Origin: a virus
Length of the DNA stretch: 64,000 nucleotides
Virus record (IMG/VR): IMGVR_UViG_3300027749_000040
Coordinates: 62,001-126,000 of that record
Strand: one strand, 5' to 3'
Shown: piece after piece, positions 49,768 to 58,543 of the stretch
How positions within the stretch are numbered: position 1 is the first letter of the stretch
How the letters are laid out: every line of letters starts with the position of its first letter
The notes under the pieces: generated by a model
Told to the model about the DNA's origin: nothing
What the model saw: the letters and a program-made list of their open reading frames with translations, nothing else
Database searches by the model: none
Position numbers and translations under genes: made by a program

Positions 49768-51074
49768 ATAGATTTGTCTTTATCCTGCACAAACGTTGCA
49801 TAATCTCTTAACCTATGCCAAAAGTTTTTACGCATATTATCAGGATATTGAGAAGTTAGTAAATCATGATTATGATTAGTTATAATCATTGATTTATAGA
49901 AAAACTGTTTCTTTCTAGTATTATCCCAATTATGTATATCTTTGCAAATTTCTACTATTTTTAATAATCGTTCAGTTGGATCTTCAATATCATCATATGA
50001 TTCATCCCAAAAATCACTGAATGTTTTATACCCCATATTTTTTAAATTTTCTAATGTTTTATGTGGTCCTACTAAAATAAAGGGGTGTCGATGGACCATT
50101 GGTTTAAATATTTTTTCTGTATTAAAAATATCGTTATTTTGAAAATTGGTTTCAGTGACTATACTAATTAAACTACTTTGATAATACGGATCTATTGCAC
50201 CATATAAACCAGCCATTTCAGATGCACCGACAAATTCATCTATTTGTAGTGGCAACGTTGCTTGTATAGTATCTATATATTCCTCAGTTAATTCAAATTT
50301 AGCAATCAAATTACGATCAATTGCTTGTCTCCAAACATGATCATCATATCCTTCCCCTATAGGGAAATTAGATTTAAGACTCATTGTATAGTAAGTATCC
50401 TCTATTAACTTATTAATATGCCATAATATGAATAAGTTAATACGATGCCAACGATGCGCCCTGTTTATGCATAAAAATGTTTTTTCTATTTTAGTAAAAT
50501 CTATATTTTTTGTAAGTATGTCACGGGTAAGATTTTTATGTTCTGCCATTAATCTACTACACAACCATTCGAAATATTCTAAACAAGATATATTCATCCC
50601 TCGTTCAATTTGCTTTTTAAAACAATAATCTTTATAATATTTTTCACCGTTTACATTACCTGTTTGTAATATTACTTTTCTTAAAGGAATATCTTTTGTT
50701 TTTAAATATGCATGTATAGTGTCTAAAATATAATCATCTAATATAGATTCATTCCCCAAATTAAGAAATAAAAATCCATTTCTGCCTCTTATGCCATTAA
50801 ATGTATGAATAGACATATTAGTTGTAGCTAATAAATCTACTTCCGGATGATTAATCCAATCATCAGGATTTAACCCAAGTGTAATTGGATATATAAAATA
50901 ATCCATTTCTTTTAATAATACCGACGGTTTACATTCAAATCCACTAAGCTTATTAAAAAATTCAAATGTACCGTTATCTCTGATTAATTCAGATAATGAT
51001 TGATTAAAATTTTGATTATTAACTAATGGATAGTTGATTGCAAAATAATCAAAGGCTACTGTTATTCTACTCAT
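49764..51074 (-). CDS. Glycosyltransferase-like protein of unknown specificity
   Basis: The 436-residue product carries, near its C-terminal end, FNTEKIFKPMVHRHPFILVG followed by LKNMGYKTFSDFWDESYDDIED, the pattern also seen in the gene at 19157. INRAHRWHRINLF and GLYGAIDPYYQSS lie upstream. The N-terminal half is not recognised. It is one of three - strand genes and is flanked by a radical SAM gene and an early promoter block. I infer a sugar-transfer role from the shared pattern only. Confidence 0.6.
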   Translation of the reverse strand: MSRITVAFDYFAINYPLVNNQNFNQSLSELIRDNGTFEFFNKLSGFECKPSVLLKEMDYFIYPITLGLNPDDWINHPEVDLLATTNMSIHTFNGIRGRNGFLFLNLGNESILDDYILDTIHAYLKTKDIPLRKVILQTGNVNGEKYYKDYCFKKQIERGMNISCLEYFEWLCSRLMAEHKNLTRDILTKNIDFTKIEKTFLCINRAHRWHRINLFILWHINKLIEDTYYTMSLKSNFPIGEGYDDHVWRQAIDRNLIAKFELTEEYIDTIQATLPLQIDEFVGASEMAGLYGAIDPYYQSSLISIVTETNFQNNDIFNTEKIFKPMVHRHPFILVGPHKTLENLKNMGYKTFSDFWDESYDDIEDPTERLLKIVEICKDIHNWDNTRKKQFFYKSMIITNHNHDLLTSQYPDNMRKNFWHRLRDYATFVQDKDKSI

Positions 51075-51080
51075 AGATGA

Positions 51081-51086
51081 TATTTA
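51081..51086 (-). promoter_or_regulatory. Late-promoter box (CATAAATA)
   Basis: TAAATA ends six bases before the - strand ATG at 51074; the predicted start is 51075, again leaderless. Confidence 0.6.
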
Positions 51087-51102
51087 TGAGTGGTGGTCAA
51101 GG

Positions 51103-51131
51103 TTGACAATAATTGGACCCTGTGATACAAT
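51103..51131 (+). promoter_or_regulatory. Early sigma70 promoter
   Basis: TTGACA, 17 bases, TACAAT with extended TGA. The leader contains GCTTATTCAGTCAAAAGGAG, part of the shared early-leader motif. Confidence 0.88.
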
Positions 51132-51161
51132 AGATGCTTATTCAGTCAAAAGGAGTTGTTC

Positions 51162-51374
51162 ATGGGTTACAAAGTTGTTGCAGACAAATATCAGATGGAT
51201 CAAATGCGTACCAAATATGGTCCTCGCAACGGTCTTGAAGGTCCGTTCAATTTCTCCGGTCGAGTGTTGTATTATGACAACAAAGAAGGTTCCTACTATG
51301 ATCCTACTACCGACTTCTATGTTGAACAAAGTGAAATGGACCTAATTCATGCTCAATTAATTGCCAAAATTTGA
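51162..51374 (+). CDS. Small early protein, 70 residues
   Basis: The ATG at 51162 follows an AAAAGGAG ribosome-binding site; a start six bases upstream lacks it. The product (MGYKVVADKYQMDQMRTKYG...) is not recognised and has many Tyr and Asp residues. It is a single-gene unit between two strong early promoters, and its stop overlaps the -35 box of the second. Confidence 0.7.
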   Translation: MGYKVVADKYQMDQMRTKYGPRNGLEGPFNFSGRVLYYDNKEGSYYDPTTDFYVEQSEMDLIHAQLIAKI

Positions 51375-51399
51375 CAATAAATGGGCTTTCTGCTATAAT
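51371..51399 (+). promoter_or_regulatory. Early sigma70 promoter
   Basis: TTGACA, 17 bases, TATAAT with extended TGC; begins TTGACAATAAATGGG like the promoter at 51809. Confidence 0.93.
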
Positions 51400-51432
51400 A
51401 GAATCTTAGACAGTAAAGAAAAGGATTACGAC

Positions 51433-51807
51433 ATGACTACAGAATTCAAATCTTGGGATGAGTTGACAGTGTTGGAACAGGCTCATGCTACATATTGGGA
51501 CATGTACAAGGATGCTTACGGAGTTCGTCCCCGTGGTATCGATACCTCAACTTGGACTCTTGCAGAGTTTGAAGCTGAGTTTGTAGTCCTCGGTCAAGCT
51601 ATTGAAGCTGAAGAAAAGGTCCGCAAAGAGGCACAAGCCCGCGCTATTGTGGAGTTTGAAAGCCGTGTTACAAATCTCATGCACAACGGTACTAGCCGTG
51701 AGCGTGTTATTGCATGGTTGATGGATGCTGAAAGTGCTAACGGAGATTTTGAGTACTTTTGTTATACACAGGGCTTGCCCTATCAATATTTTCGCAAGGT
51801 AGCATAA
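51433..51807 (+). CDS. Early hypothetical protein, 124 residues
   Basis: The ATG at 51433 follows AAAAGGA; the open frame upstream runs through the promoter and is not coding. The product is helical, with WDELTVLEQAHATYWDMYKD at the N-terminus and a Glu/Ala/Arg-rich helix in the middle. Not recognised. A strong promoter on either side marks it as part of an early single-gene array. Confidence 0.7.
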   Translation: MTTEFKSWDELTVLEQAHATYWDMYKDAYGVRPRGIDTSTWTLAEFEAEFVVLGQAIEAEEKVRKEAQARAIVEFESRVTNLMHNGTSRERVIAWLMDAESANGDFEYFCYTQGLPYQYFRKVA

Positions 51808-51808
51808 T

Positions 51809-51837
51809 TTGACAATAAATGGGTATTGTGCTATAAT
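51809..51837 (+). promoter_or_regulatory. Early sigma70 promoter
   Basis: TTGACA, 17 bases, TATAAT with extended TGC, followed by GAGTCTTATTCAGTCAAGTAAAGGA. Confidence 0.93.
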
Positions 51838-51868
51838 AGAGTCTTATTCAGTCAAGTAAAGGAAACAA

Positions 51869-52873
51869 ATGACAAGCATCGTTCGCATTACTAGTGGTTC
51901 TTATCGCAATGAAACAATCAAAGGTGAAGTTTTCACACTGGTTAAAGGTTATCAACTTGGAAATAAAGGTGGTTTTGTGACAGTAAAAAATGAAGGTCAG
52001 TTCCCAGGGCGCGGCCCTCAGGTTCGTGTAAACGTTGACAATCAATCAATGATTGAATTTGTGTCAGGTCGTGATAGTGTCAAAGCAGAGACACCTAAAG
52101 AAACTGAAACAGAAGCAATGGACCGTATTGCATCACGTTTTGCAGTGCTTGATGAAATGTCTAAGGCATGTATCAGTGGTGAAATTCGTGCTATGATTGT
52201 GACAGGTCCTGCAGGTATTGGTAAGTCACACGGTGTGAACATTCAAATGGAAAAAGCAAGTATGTTTGACAGACTTGCTAGCAAAAAGGTTCGCTTTGAA
52301 GTTGTCAAAGGTGCAATGTCAGGTATTGGCTTGTTTGCTAAGTTGTACAAATTTAGTGATGCTAAAAATGTATTGGTATTTGATGATTGTGATATCTGGG
52401 AAGATCAGGATGCATTGAACGTACTAAAAGGTGCATTGGATTCAGGCAAGACACGTAGAATTTCGTGGAACAAAGATTCACGTATTTTGCGTGAAGAAGG
52501 TATCCCTAATAGTTTCAACTTCAACGGTTCTGTAATTTTCATTACAAACAAATCGTTTGATGCAAAGAAAGCCGGCAAAATGCAACCTCACTTGGATGCA
52601 TTGCAAAGTCGTTGTCACTTTTTGGACCTGACAGTTGACAGTGAGCGTGACAAAATGTTGCGTATCAAGCAAGTGCATCGGGATGCTGATGGTGGTTTGT
52701 TTGCTGAATATGATTTCACGCAAGAACAGACAGACGAAATTATGTCGTTCATCTGGGACAATCACAATAAATTGCGTGAAGTGTCCTTGCGTATGTGTTT
52801 GAAAGTTGCAGACTTGGTTAAGATTAGTGCTAACTGGCGCGAACTTGCTAAAGCAACTTGTATGAAAGGTTAA
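51869..52873 (+). CDS. AAA-family ATPase
   Basis: The 334-residue product has a roughly 70-residue N-terminal domain with SH3-like character (SGSYRNETIKGEVFTL, KGGFVTVKNEGQFPGRG), then Walker A GPAGIGKS (113-120), Walker B VLVFDDCD and a sensor-1-type VIFITNKSF. Family members include DNA-handling and remodelling ATPases. A strong early promoter and its place before uvsW suggest an early role in replication or host takeover, otherwise unknown. Confidence 0.85.
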   Translation: MTSIVRITSGSYRNETIKGEVFTLVKGYQLGNKGGFVTVKNEGQFPGRGPQVRVNVDNQSMIEFVSGRDSVKAETPKETETEAMDRIASRFAVLDEMSKACISGEIRAMIVTGPAGIGKSHGVNIQMEKASMFDRLASKKVRFEVVKGAMSGIGLFAKLYKFSDAKNVLVFDDCDIWEDQDALNVLKGALDSGKTRRISWNKDSRILREEGIPNSFNFNGSVIFITNKSFDAKKAGKMQPHLDALQSRCHFLDLTVDSERDKMLRIKQVHRDADGGLFAEYDFTQEQTDEIMSFIWDNHNKLREVSLRMCLKVADLVKISANWRELAKATCMKG

Positions 52874-52944
52874 CCCCTGCAGTGTGCGTAGAGGCAGTGT
52901 CAATAAGCCCTCTTCGATAAGTTTTTTCATAGGCTCTTTCTTTC

Positions 52945-52969
52945 GGGGAACTTAGGTTCCCCTTTTTTT
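52945..52969 (+). terminator. Rho-independent terminator
   Basis: GGGGAAC / GTTCCCC with loop TTAG, followed by seven T residues. Confidence 0.92.
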
Positions 52970-52979
52970 GCCTATTAAT

Positions 52980-53008
52980 TTGCTTTTTGTCTAGTGTCCT
53001 GTTATACT
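52980..53008 (+). promoter_or_regulatory. Sigma70-type promoter
   Basis: TTGCTT, 17 bases, TATACT. The predicted start, 53015, falls on the ATG at 53014, directly after a strong terminator. Confidence 0.6.
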
Positions 53009-53013
53009 TAAAG

Positions 53014-54021
53014 ATGGACTTTAAAACACTACACGAGGTTGCCACTTGGATGCTTAGTAATATTCGATTGAGTAGATATGATGACCAGTTTGTAAATAAT
53101 CTTACCCTTTATATTACTCAACACAATCGGATTACTAGTAATCAGGACCTTTTGTTCAGGAAGGTGGCACGTAAATATAAACGACAATTCTCTCAATTAA
53201 AAATTGAAGTAGAAGAAATATTAAACCGAGCCTGGGATGTTCCTTTAGTAGAAAGTATTGCTGAATATACCGGAGCTACAATCAAAATAGAGAATGACAA
53301 ACTAATTCTACGTTCTCCCTTTAACAGAAACTTTTTAACAGCACTTAAAAAGAATCCTATATACACACTGCAATGGATTAAAGATAAACGGCAATATGAA
53401 GCAGAGTATAGTCACACTAATTTAAAAGAGTTATTGTATCTAACTGCGGATCATTATCCTATATTGAGTTACTGCGAAACAGTTGCTCAAATTGTAGATA
53501 GTCTTAGCACATATGAGAATATTAAATACTGGGTTCCTACTTTAGTTTATAAGGGGCATTACTATATTGCCGCAATGAACGAGCATTTATATGGGGCAAT
53601 CAAAGACATTCTCATAACAGATGATTTAAAAACAATAGCAACATTAGTTAAATATGGAGTTATGATCGACCAATCAGTTAAGGATCATTTTTCAAAAACA
53701 GAAAACCCTGTTAAAATAATGCTTGCTATGAATTTTCAAATGGAAATAGAAATGAAAGATGCTTTAATAACCATTAAATGGTTAGAAGAATTTGGATGTG
53801 ATGCTATCAGTGAACCCAAATCATTTGTAACTAATTCTAAATTAGATATACATAATACCTCTATTAAATTTTGTAAGAATCCTAAAGACTTGAAAGATTA
53901 TAATAATCCTGTTATAGTGTATCAACGAGGTCACTTTTCATTAGTAAATGAAAAGCCAATGAAATTGTTTAAAGTAATTAAATTTGTAAACTCGGAACCA
54001 ATAGATTTAGGGCCTAAATGA
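53014..54021 (+). CDS. Hypothetical protein, 335 residues
   Basis: The start is the ATG at 53014 (MDFKTLHEVATWML); the open frame from 52987 overlaps the promoter. I do not recognise the family. The N-terminal 80 residues are basic and helical (LLFRKVARKYKRQFSQLK), and the rest is a mixed alpha/beta domain. It overlaps uvsW by four bases, so it may be a UvsW-associated factor. No nucleotide-binding motif is seen. Confidence 0.65.
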   Translation: MDFKTLHEVATWMLSNIRLSRYDDQFVNNLTLYITQHNRITSNQDLLFRKVARKYKRQFSQLKIEVEEILNRAWDVPLVESIAEYTGATIKIENDKLILRSPFNRNFLTALKKNPIYTLQWIKDKRQYEAEYSHTNLKELLYLTADHYPILSYCETVAQIVDSLSTYENIKYWVPTLVYKGHYYIAAMNEHLYGAIKDILITDDLKTIATLVKYGVMIDQSVKDHFSKTENPVKIMLAMNFQMEIEMKDALITIKWLEEFGCDAISEPKSFVTNSKLDIHNTSIKFCKNPKDLKDYNNPVIVYQRGHFSLVNEKPMKLFKVIKFVNSEPIDLGPK

Positions 54022-55496
54022 AAGAATGTAAATTAATAATAAAAGATGAAGTCAATGTAAAGATTGAAGGTCTTGAACTTGGTGATCGCAAAACACTAAT
54101 GAAGATGTTTGAGTTTGAAGTTCCGGGCGCAAGGTATCTTCCTGCAGTAAGGTTGGGTAGATGGAATGGCAAAAGCAGTTACTTTGCCTTAGGTGGTAGC
54201 ACATATATTAACTTGCTCCCAGAAATTCTTCCATTACTTGACCAAGCAGGTTATGATATTGAACTAGAAGATTCTAGAGACTATCAAACAGTATTCAGTT
54301 TCACTGAAGTGTCCGAGGCTACATTCAAACATAAGAACTGGCCTAAGGGTCATCCAATGGAGGGTCAGCCTGTTATATTGCGTGACTATCAGATTGAGAT
54401 TATCAACAACTATTTAAAAAACCTACAATCATTGCAAGAGATTGCAACTGGTGCAGGTAAGACACTAATCACAGCCGCACTATCAAATTGTATAGAACAA
54501 TATGGCCGTAGTATTGTTATTGTTCCCAATACAAGTCTTGTTACTCAGACTGAGAAAGACTACATCAACTTAGGTCTAGATGTAGGTGTATATTACGGTG
54601 GACGAAAAGAGTACGACAAAACACATACAATTTGCACATGGCAAAGTCTAGGTAACATGTTGAAGAACACTAAAGCAGGTGAAGCGGAAGTGCCATTTCA
54701 AGACTTTATTGAAGGTGTTGTATGTGTTATTGTTGATGAAGTACACCAAGCTAAAGCTGATGTTCTTAAATCATTATTGACAGGTGTGATGAGTCAGATT
54801 CCAATTCGTTGGGGATTGACTGGAACTATCCCTAAAGCTAAACATGAATCAATGTCATTGACTGTAAGCTTGGGTCCAGTTATCAATCAATTGGCAGCAA
54901 GTACATTACAAGAGATGGGTGTGTTATCACAATGTCATGTGAACATTGTTCAGCTACAAGATGGTATGGAATTTACAAACTATCAGAGCGAACTTAAATT
55001 CTTAACCAGTGACGATAAACGAATGCAAAAAATTGCTGAATTGTCCAGTGTTGTTAAGAATAGCGGTAACACACTTATACTAGTTGACAGGATCGAAGCA
55101 GGACAACTATTACATTTGAAATTAGAAGAACTAGGTGTATCGGAAGATAACGTAGTGTTTGTATCAGGCGGTACTAAAGGCACAACAAGAACCGAGCACT
55201 ACGATGACATTGCTACTGCTACTAACAAGATTATCATTGCTACATATGGTGTTGCCGCAGTTGGTATCAACATTCCTCGTATCTTTAATGTTATGCTATT
55301 AGAACCGGGTAAGAGTTTCGTTCGTGTTATTCAAAGTATCGGTCGTGGTATTCGTAAAGCAGAAGACAAAGACTTTGTACAGATTTGGGATATTACTAGT
55401 TCATGTAAATTTGCTAAAAGGCATTTGACTCAGCGTAAAGCATTTTATAAAGAGGCTTCATACCCGTTTGATGTTGAAAAATTGAAATATAAATGA
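54018..55496 (+). CDS. uvsW: UvsW superfamily 2 helicase
   Basis: The 492-residue product has the UvsW-type N-terminal domain (FEFEVPGARYLPAVRLGRWNG), LRDYQIEIIN (Q-like motif), Walker A ATGAGKT (143-149), DEVH (240-243), LTGTIPKA (motif III) and the C-terminal RVIQSIGRGIRKAED (motif VI). It unwinds recombination intermediates and R-loops and switches replication from origin- to recombination-dependent mode. It ends with the -10 region of a promoter for the next gene. Confidence 0.95.
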   Translation: MKECKLIIKDEVNVKIEGLELGDRKTLMKMFEFEVPGARYLPAVRLGRWNGKSSYFALGGSTYINLLPEILPLLDQAGYDIELEDSRDYQTVFSFTEVSEATFKHKNWPKGHPMEGQPVILRDYQIEIINNYLKNLQSLQEIATGAGKTLITAALSNCIEQYGRSIVIVPNTSLVTQTEKDYINLGLDVGVYYGGRKEYDKTHTICTWQSLGNMLKNTKAGEAEVPFQDFIEGVVCVIVDEVHQAKADVLKSLLTGVMSQIPIRWGLTGTIPKAKHESMSLTVSLGPVINQLAASTLQEMGVLSQCHVNIVQLQDGMEFTNYQSELKFLTSDDKRMQKIAELSSVVKNSGNTLILVDRIEAGQLLHLKLEELGVSEDNVVFVSGGTKGTTRTEHYDDIATATNKIIIATYGVAAVGINIPRIFNVMLLEPGKSFVRVIQSIGRGIRKAEDKDFVQIWDITSSCKFAKRHLTQRKAFYKEASYPFDVEKLKYK

Positions 55497-55502
55497 TACA
55501 AT
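55474..55502 (+). promoter_or_regulatory. Sigma70-type promoter
   Basis: TTGAAA, 17 bases, TACAAT with extended TGA, inside and just past the uvsW end. The predicted start, 55509, is the next ATG. Confidence 0.65.
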
Positions 55503-55508
55503 AACAAA

Positions 55509-56009
55509 ATGCGTATATTAACACTAGACAACGAATTCTATAACTTAGAAACACTCCCCGAAGAAATTGATGACTTGAGGTTTGCTATCTTAGACAATAG
55601 CAATCCAAGCAATGTAGATTATCATTACATCCCATTAATCTTTTTAGAAAGTTTCAATAGCCCTGCACTTGTATTAAAAATAGGTAACAGTACAATTAAG
55701 ATGCCTATTGATTGGCAAATATTAATTGGAGAACAAGAACACGGTGACTTAGAAACATTACCATTAACAAGTATCAATGACAGGGGATTCAATTCATTTG
55801 AGTTCAATCCATTGACTAGCTTTAGTCCCACATTCTTGCCTATTGAGATTGTAGACATTTATCATGATGTAACATGGTATGCCCCTCGATTAAAGAACGG
55901 TCAATTCTTGTGTGTACCATTAGAAGATGGTCCTAAACCTAGATGTGTTTATTTTGTAAAAGAAATTAGTCGTAATTGTGAAATTGTAGATTATAGTCAG
56001 GCGTTTTAA
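55509..56009 (+). CDS. Conserved phage hypothetical protein, 166 residues
   Basis: The product has a VLKIGNSTIKMPIDWQILIG block, GDLETLPLTSINDRGF and a C-terminal CVYFVKEISRNCEIVDYS. I recall the same blocks in a conserved hypothetical next to uvsW in marine T4-like phages, unverified. It looks like a beta-rich regulatory or DNA-associated protein; function is unknown. The ATG is at the predicted transcription start, with no ribosome-binding site. Confidence 0.75.
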   Translation: MRILTLDNEFYNLETLPEEIDDLRFAILDNSNPSNVDYHYIPLIFLESFNSPALVLKIGNSTIKMPIDWQILIGEQEHGDLETLPLTSINDRGFNSFEFNPLTSFSPTFLPIEIVDIYHDVTWYAPRLKNGQFLCVPLEDGPKPRCVYFVKEISRNCEIVDYSQAF

Positions 56010-56010
56010 T

Positions 56011-56406
56011 ATGTTAGATTGTTTAATTTTAGGCGATAGTATCGCGGTTGGTATAGCACAATATCGCCCTGAATGTCAAGTCATTGCTAAGGTAGGCATC
56101 AATAGTAAAAATTGGGTGAATAAAAACATCACCAAAGAATTGTCAGCAGACACAGTAATCATTAGTTTAGGTAGTAACGATTATAAAAAGATAAACACAT
56201 TAAAAGAATTGTTTACAGTTCGTCAAGTGGTTAGTGCTAAACGTGTATACTGGATTGTCCCTGCTATTAAACCTGAGATACAAGAAATGGTTGACATTGT
56301 AGCAGACAAATTTGAGGATAAAGTTATACACATTAACAAAGTATCCAGCGACGGAGTACATCCAACAACTGCTGAATACAAAAGAATGGCCGGGGCAACA
56401 AAGTGA
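56011..56406 (+). CDS. Small SGNH hydrolase, 131 residues
   Basis: The product is a compact SGNH protein: LILGDSIAVGIA (nucleophile Ser), KVGINSKNW (block II Gly), IISLGSNDYKK (block III, GxND) and SSDGVHPTTAEY (block V with Asp and His). All four blocks are present, making this the best-supported active enzyme of the five SGNH-like genes here. It is smaller than most family members. It starts one base after the previous stop. The substrate is unknown; peptidoglycan or glycan deacylation are possibilities. Confidence 0.85.
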   Translation: MLDCLILGDSIAVGIAQYRPECQVIAKVGINSKNWVNKNITKELSADTVIISLGSNDYKKINTLKELFTVRQVVSAKRVYWIVPAIKPEIQEMVDIVADKFEDKVIHINKVSSDGVHPTTAEYKRMAGATK

Positions 56407-57008
56407 TGGCAACTAAAAAAGCTAAAGCAACTATCCCTGCAGATGAAAAACTAGAGAACCAAGACTTTCCGTTGTTTGATGCACTATTAGCACTAGACAA
56501 AAAAGACTATGGTTACTATGACAGACTTTCAGAAGCACAACAAAAGAAGTTTGTACCCTTCATGCTTATCAAGTATCTAAGTTATATCAAGGGTTCAGGT
56601 GAGATTGCAGGATATTATTTGCGTAGTACAGATTATCATGCAAATAAATATTTCTTCAATGAAAATATAATGAAGAATCCTAAACTACAATGGTTAATGT
56701 TATGTGCAGCCAGCCCGGGATTAGGAAAACATTTCCATCCCTGGATGCCTCAAATCAAAGAGAAGGTTAGTAGTCTAAAAGAAAATGCTGTATTGAAAGA
56801 TGTGAAAGACTATTACACTAAGGTCTATCCCAAAGCAGACGGTGGTACAATCACAGAGATATCAAAAGTATTTGTAGTAGAACAAAAGAAGAAGGTACAT
56901 CTGGCAAGTGTATATCCAGACATGAAAATAGCAGACATTGAAGTGTTAAGTCAAACGGTAACAGATGAAGAAATTGAACAGTATGAAAGAGATAGAGGCA
57001 ATCGGTAA
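56406..57008 (+). CDS. Possible clamp-loader small subunit (gp62-like)
   Basis: The start is the ATG at 56406, overlapping the previous stop by one base; a GTG at 56403 is less likely. The 200-residue product is helical. SGEIAGYYLRSTDYHANKYF, WLMLCAASPGLGKHFHPWMP and the C-terminal PDMKIADIEVLSQTVTDEEIEQY resemble what I recall of gp62-type clamp-loader subunits in marine T4-like phages. T4 gp62 (187 residues) has a similar SGLSDEAHFNYLMAAVPRGKR-type element. gp44 is not in the window, so support is limited. Confidence 0.5.
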   Translation: MATKKAKATIPADEKLENQDFPLFDALLALDKKDYGYYDRLSEAQQKKFVPFMLIKYLSYIKGSGEIAGYYLRSTDYHANKYFFNENIMKNPKLQWLMLCAASPGLGKHFHPWMPQIKEKVSSLKENAVLKDVKDYYTKVYPKADGGTITEISKVFVVEQKKKVHLASVYPDMKIADIEVLSQTVTDEEIEQYERDRGNR

Positions 57009-57684
57009 GCTTAAATTTAAGTGTGAATTTTGCACAGGTGAGTATTTGCGTGAATCTACGTTACTCACCCACATGTGTGAATCTAAGCGCAGGTGGATGA
57101 ATAAGGACTTGCAAGGTAATCGCATTGCATATCAAGCCTTCGTTCAGTTTTATAAAAAGAATAGTTCAAGTAAAAAGACAAAGACTTACGAAGAATTTAT
57201 TAAAAGTCCATACTATACAGCATTTGTAAAGTTCGGCAATCATTGCGTAGATATTAATGCATTAAATGTTAGCAGATATGCTGATTGGTTAGTTAAAAGT
57301 CAAATTAGAATTGACACATGGTGTACTGACACAAACTACACTAACTATCTACTTGAGTATATTCGTACAGAAGATCCATTAGATGCTATTCATCGTAGTA
57401 TTGAAACAACAATGTCATTGGCAGAAATTGAAAAGATTCAAAGCAGAGATTATTTGCGTTATGGTAATGTCAATAGAATCTGTTTAGAGATTACTAGAGG
57501 CAGAATCAGTCCCTGGATGTTGTTTCATAGTGAGAGTGGTGTAAAGTTTGTAGAATCACTGGAACACGGCCATGTTAAAATGGTGTTTGATTATATTGAT
57601 CCTGAGAAGTGGGCACTAAAGTTTCATCGTGAGCCGGAGAATGTAAAACAAGTTAAGGAATTACTAAATGCCGGCGGGTACTAG
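56983..57684 (+). CDS. Zinc-finger hypothetical protein, 233 residues
   Basis: The ATG at 56983 (MKEIEAIGKLKFKCEFC) is preferred; one at 56965 gives six more residues. Near the N-terminus C-x2-C-x12-H-x2-C (KCEFCTGEYLRESTLLTHMC) forms a likely C2HC zinc finger. The rest is helical with several Tyr/Trp residues (YADWLVKS, TWCTDTNYTNYLLEY). It lies between the possible clamp-loader gene and a run of small genes. A DNA- or nucleoprotein-binding role in replication is likely but unproven. Confidence 0.7.
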   Translation: MKEIEAIGKLKFKCEFCTGEYLRESTLLTHMCESKRRWMNKDLQGNRIAYQAFVQFYKKNSSSKKTKTYEEFIKSPYYTAFVKFGNHCVDINALNVSRYADWLVKSQIRIDTWCTDTNYTNYLLEYIRTEDPLDAIHRSIETTMSLAEIEKIQSRDYLRYGNVNRICLEITRGRISPWMLFHSESGVKFVESLEHGHVKMVFDYIDPEKWALKFHREPENVKQVKELLNAGGY

Positions 57685-57865
57685 GGTTCGTATACCTTGG
57701 CAGAAGGGTAATACTATTAATAATTGGGATGAAACTTGTATCTGGGCAATGGAACAATTTGGTTTACCGGGTGATAAATTTACTACACATGCTACTGAGG
57801 ACTATATGGACTTTTATTTTGATAATGAACATGATGCTATTCATTTTAGTTTGAGGTGGTTATGA
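57668..57865 (+). CDS. Small tandem-family protein 1, 65 residues
   Basis: The product ends DFYFDNEHDAIHFSLRWL. This strand-DA-helix-W pattern recurs at the ends of the products of 58780 (and the gene at 28218), and more weakly in those of 58544 and 59028. A WDETCIWAMEQFGLPGDKF helix precedes it. It overlaps the zinc-finger gene by 17 bases. Function is unknown. Confidence 0.7.
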   Translation: MPAGTRVRIPWQKGNTINNWDETCIWAMEQFGLPGDKFTTHATEDYMDFYFDNEHDAIHFSLRWL

Positions 57866-58536
57866 TAAATTTTATACCAGTACCAATCAACGAACACGAT
57901 CTAATATTAGGTAAAGACTTTAATAAGAAGTTTGCCAAAGAAATGGATCCTTACTACACGCCTTTTAGAGTAAAGAATCGAGACATACAACTTGCCAAAG
58001 AAACTTGGGAGTACGGTGTCACTGATAGTATTCAAGGTGCATCATGGAAGGGTGCAGGTAAAAATGTTGTAGATGTTGAATCACCTATTGCTGACTTTGA
58101 TGTTAAAGGCATTAGTATTGGCAATATCAATAAAGGATTAACCACAGAAGCTAGCTTCTTACAAAATATTCAAGCAAAAAATGCTAGTTTATTTTCTAGT
58201 CTATTTGATAGTAAAGACTATATTGGATTGAAGACTATGTTTGTTGATCCGTATATGGCTAAAATTTTCAACACAAATAATCTGCATCTACTTACTGTCA
58301 TACGTGAAAAGAAGACAAAAAAAGTATACTACTGTTTGTTCAAAGTAGAGCCTACTACCTTATCACCAACTGAGTTTATAACAAAAATGGCTCCTATTGG
58401 TAAATGTGGTGTGACTGTTCCTATGATTGCTCCTGCATATGGAAGAACATATCTATACAGTAACAAACGCAGGTTAGAAATTAAATTGAAAGGTTCAGGC
58501 TTGCGTGATTTCCTAGTTTATTCACATAATTACTAA
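57862..58536 (+). CDS. Hypothetical protein, 224 residues
   Basis: The start is the ATG at 57862, four-base overlap with the upstream stop and a GAGGTGG site before it; a GTG at 57856 adds two residues. Not recognised. The N-terminal third has charged stretches (KKFAKEMDPYYTPFRVKNRD) and the C-terminal half is beta-rich. It sits inside the run of small tandem genes and may share their process. Confidence 0.65.
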   Translation: MINFIPVPINEHDLILGKDFNKKFAKEMDPYYTPFRVKNRDIQLAKETWEYGVTDSIQGASWKGAGKNVVDVESPIADFDVKGISIGNINKGLTTEASFLQNIQAKNASLFSSLFDSKDYIGLKTMFVDPYMAKIFNTNNLHLLTVIREKKTKKVYYCLFKVEPTTLSPTEFITKMAPIGKCGVTVPMIAPAYGRTYLYSNKRRLEIKLKGSGLRDFLVYSHNY

Positions 58537-58543
58537 GGTGGCA

